Part shown: in pieces, positions 63,257 to 64,000 of the stretch | How positions within the stretch are numbered: the first letter of the stretch is position 1 | How the letters are laid out: each line of letters begins with the position of its first letter | Source of the DNA: Phyllobacterium zundukense | GTDB taxonomy: Bacteria; Pseudomonadota; Alphaproteobacteria; Rhizobiales; Rhizobiaceae | Assembly (NCBI RefSeq): GCF_002764115.1 | Contig: NZ_CP017943.1 | Span: 522,379-586,378 of the forward strand | Reading direction: 5' to 3' | DNA length: 64,000 bases | Made by a program: the position numbers and the translations under genes | Notes under the pieces: model-generated | Databases searched by the model: none | Seen by the model: the letters and a program-made list of their open reading frames with translations, nothing else | What the model was told of the DNA's origin: nothing

Positions 63257-64000
63257 ATGTCATTCTTCATCGAGACGCTTGTCGGCGGTCTGTTTGCAGG
63301 CGTCATGTATTCGCTGGTCGCGATCGGCTTCGTGCTGATCTACAAGGCCTCCGGCGTGTTCAACTTCGCCCAGGGCGCCATGCTGCTCTTTGCGGCGCTC
63401 ACTTTCGTGACGCTGATCGAGCGCGGGCGTGCCATTCGCGCTTGCCTTCGTCATCACCAGCGCCCTGATGGTGGCCCTCGCCATTCTCATTGAATGGCTG
63501 GTGCTCAGGCCTCTGCGAAACCGCGATGCGCTGACGCTCTTCATGGCCACGCTGGGCCTCAGCTTCGTGATCGAGGGCTTCGCTCAGCTGATCATGGGCA
63601 TGGACGTCCACATGCTGGACATCGGCATCCCGGACGTGGCCACGGAGGTCGGCGGTATCTTCGTCAGCCAGTTCGACATCATTGCGTCCCTGATCGCGCT
63701 CAGCCTTGTCGCGGTGCTGGCAGTCGTCTTCAACAAGACGCGTATGGGCATTTCGTTGCGTGCCGTCGCCGACGATACGCTCGCGGCGCAGTCGATCGGC
63801 ATCCGCCTGCCGGTCATCTGGCGGATCGTCTGGAGCGTCGCAGGCGTCGTGGCACTGGTTGCCGGCCTCGTCTGGGGCTCGCGGCAGGGCGTACAGTATT
63901 CGCTCTCCCTGGTGACGCTGAAGGCATTGCCGGTGCTCATCATCGGCGGCTTTTCCTCCATTCCGGTGCGATCATTGGCGGTCTGCTGGTCGGAGCGACC
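63257..64000 (+). pseudogene. Branched-chain-type ABC permease (LivH-like), frameshifted, runs off the window
   Basis: Membrane protein starting SFFIETLVGGLFAGVMYSLV with the family segment YKASGVFNFAQGAMLLFAAL near residue 32. An extra G near 63428 (GCGGGCGTG for GCGGCGTG) moves the frame; the text then continues as LIEWLVLRPLRNRDALTLFM, RMGISLRAVADDTLAAQSIG and VLIIGGFSSIP. A missing G near 63968 shifts it again before the window ends. If repaired it would be an ordinary LivH. Confidence 0.78.

Noticed and set aside
1..64000. CRISPR arrays, tRNA or rRNA genes, phage modules
   Set aside because: No regularly spaced repeats, cloverleaf-type sequences, rRNA-like stretches or phage structural genes were noticed on reading either strand; a dedicated search was not possible.

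Overview
The window looks like accessory DNA of a Rhizobiales-type alphaproteobacterium (Rhizobium/Agrobacterium/Ochrobactrum-like). This is an inference from the split pntA/pntB transhydrogenase genes at the left edge, the many ABC uptake systems for amines, amino acids and sulfonates, the IclR and TetR regulators beside catabolic operons, and IS110, IS3 and IS6 relics. No rRNA, tRNA, CRISPR array or phage block was seen.

Layout. 0-1.5 kb: end of pntA and complete pntB, a housekeeping edge. 1.5-5.9 kb: a decayed junction with a CHAD-domain fragment, a dead IS110 transposase, an intact IS110 transposase and an IS3 fragment. 5.9-11.0 kb (minus strand): semialdehyde dehydrogenase, iron alcohol dehydrogenase, Baeyer-Villiger-type monooxygenase and HSL-type hydrolase, the enzyme set needed to open a cyclic ketone through a lactone. 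11.3-24.1 kb (plus): lipocalin-like protein, polyamine-type ABC importer, DAO-type oxidase, IclR regulator, aldehyde dehydrogenase, a trimethylamine-dehydrogenase-like flavoenzyme with an altered substrate cage, class III aminotransferase and RidA, which together read as an amine-degradation block. 24.1-26.2 kb: L,D-transpeptidase plus Tat-signal and azoreductase remnants. 26.2-39.1 kb: a second amine block under two paralogous TetR proteins, with two FAD amine oxidases, a complete polyamine-type importer, an agmatinase-family ureohydrolase, an acyl-CoA ligase and an aldehyde dehydrogenase. 39.1-39.8 kb: remnants. 39.9-53.6 kb: a block headed by an IclR regulator fused to a degenerate SMP-30 propeller, with an enolase-superfamily enzyme, SDR, RraA-like, SnoaL-like and YciI-like proteins, a ketoglutarate-semialdehyde-type dehydrogenase, an AroE-like dehydrogenase, an Ldh-type reductase and a polar-amino-acid ABC importer with two binding proteins. 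53.9-59.1 kb: alkanesulfonate uptake and desulfonation (ssuA-C-B-D type) plus an FAD/NAD(P) protein. 59.2-64.0 kb: sfnB truncated by an IS6 element, a flavin monooxygenase and Liv-type ABC genes, nearly all carrying single-base indels.

Two previously unannotated-looking regulatory systems stand out. First, a 14-16 bp palindrome (core TAGAGTTGACTCTA), usually with a second copy 17-18 bp away, sits before both amine oxidase genes, the binding-protein gene and both tetR genes, and so defines a compact TetR regulon. Second, the palindrome GTCTCAATATATGAGAC and close variants lie before the IclR-SMP30 gene, the SDR/RraA operon and the amino-acid importer operon. The regulator's propeller domain has lost the residues that usually bind metal in lactonases, suggesting that it senses a lactone or sugar-acid-like ligand instead of hydrolysing it.

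Decayed fragments lie between several of the functional blocks, so the region reads as a mosaic of separately acquired catabolic cassettes. All functions are family-level readings by eye; exact substrates are unknown.
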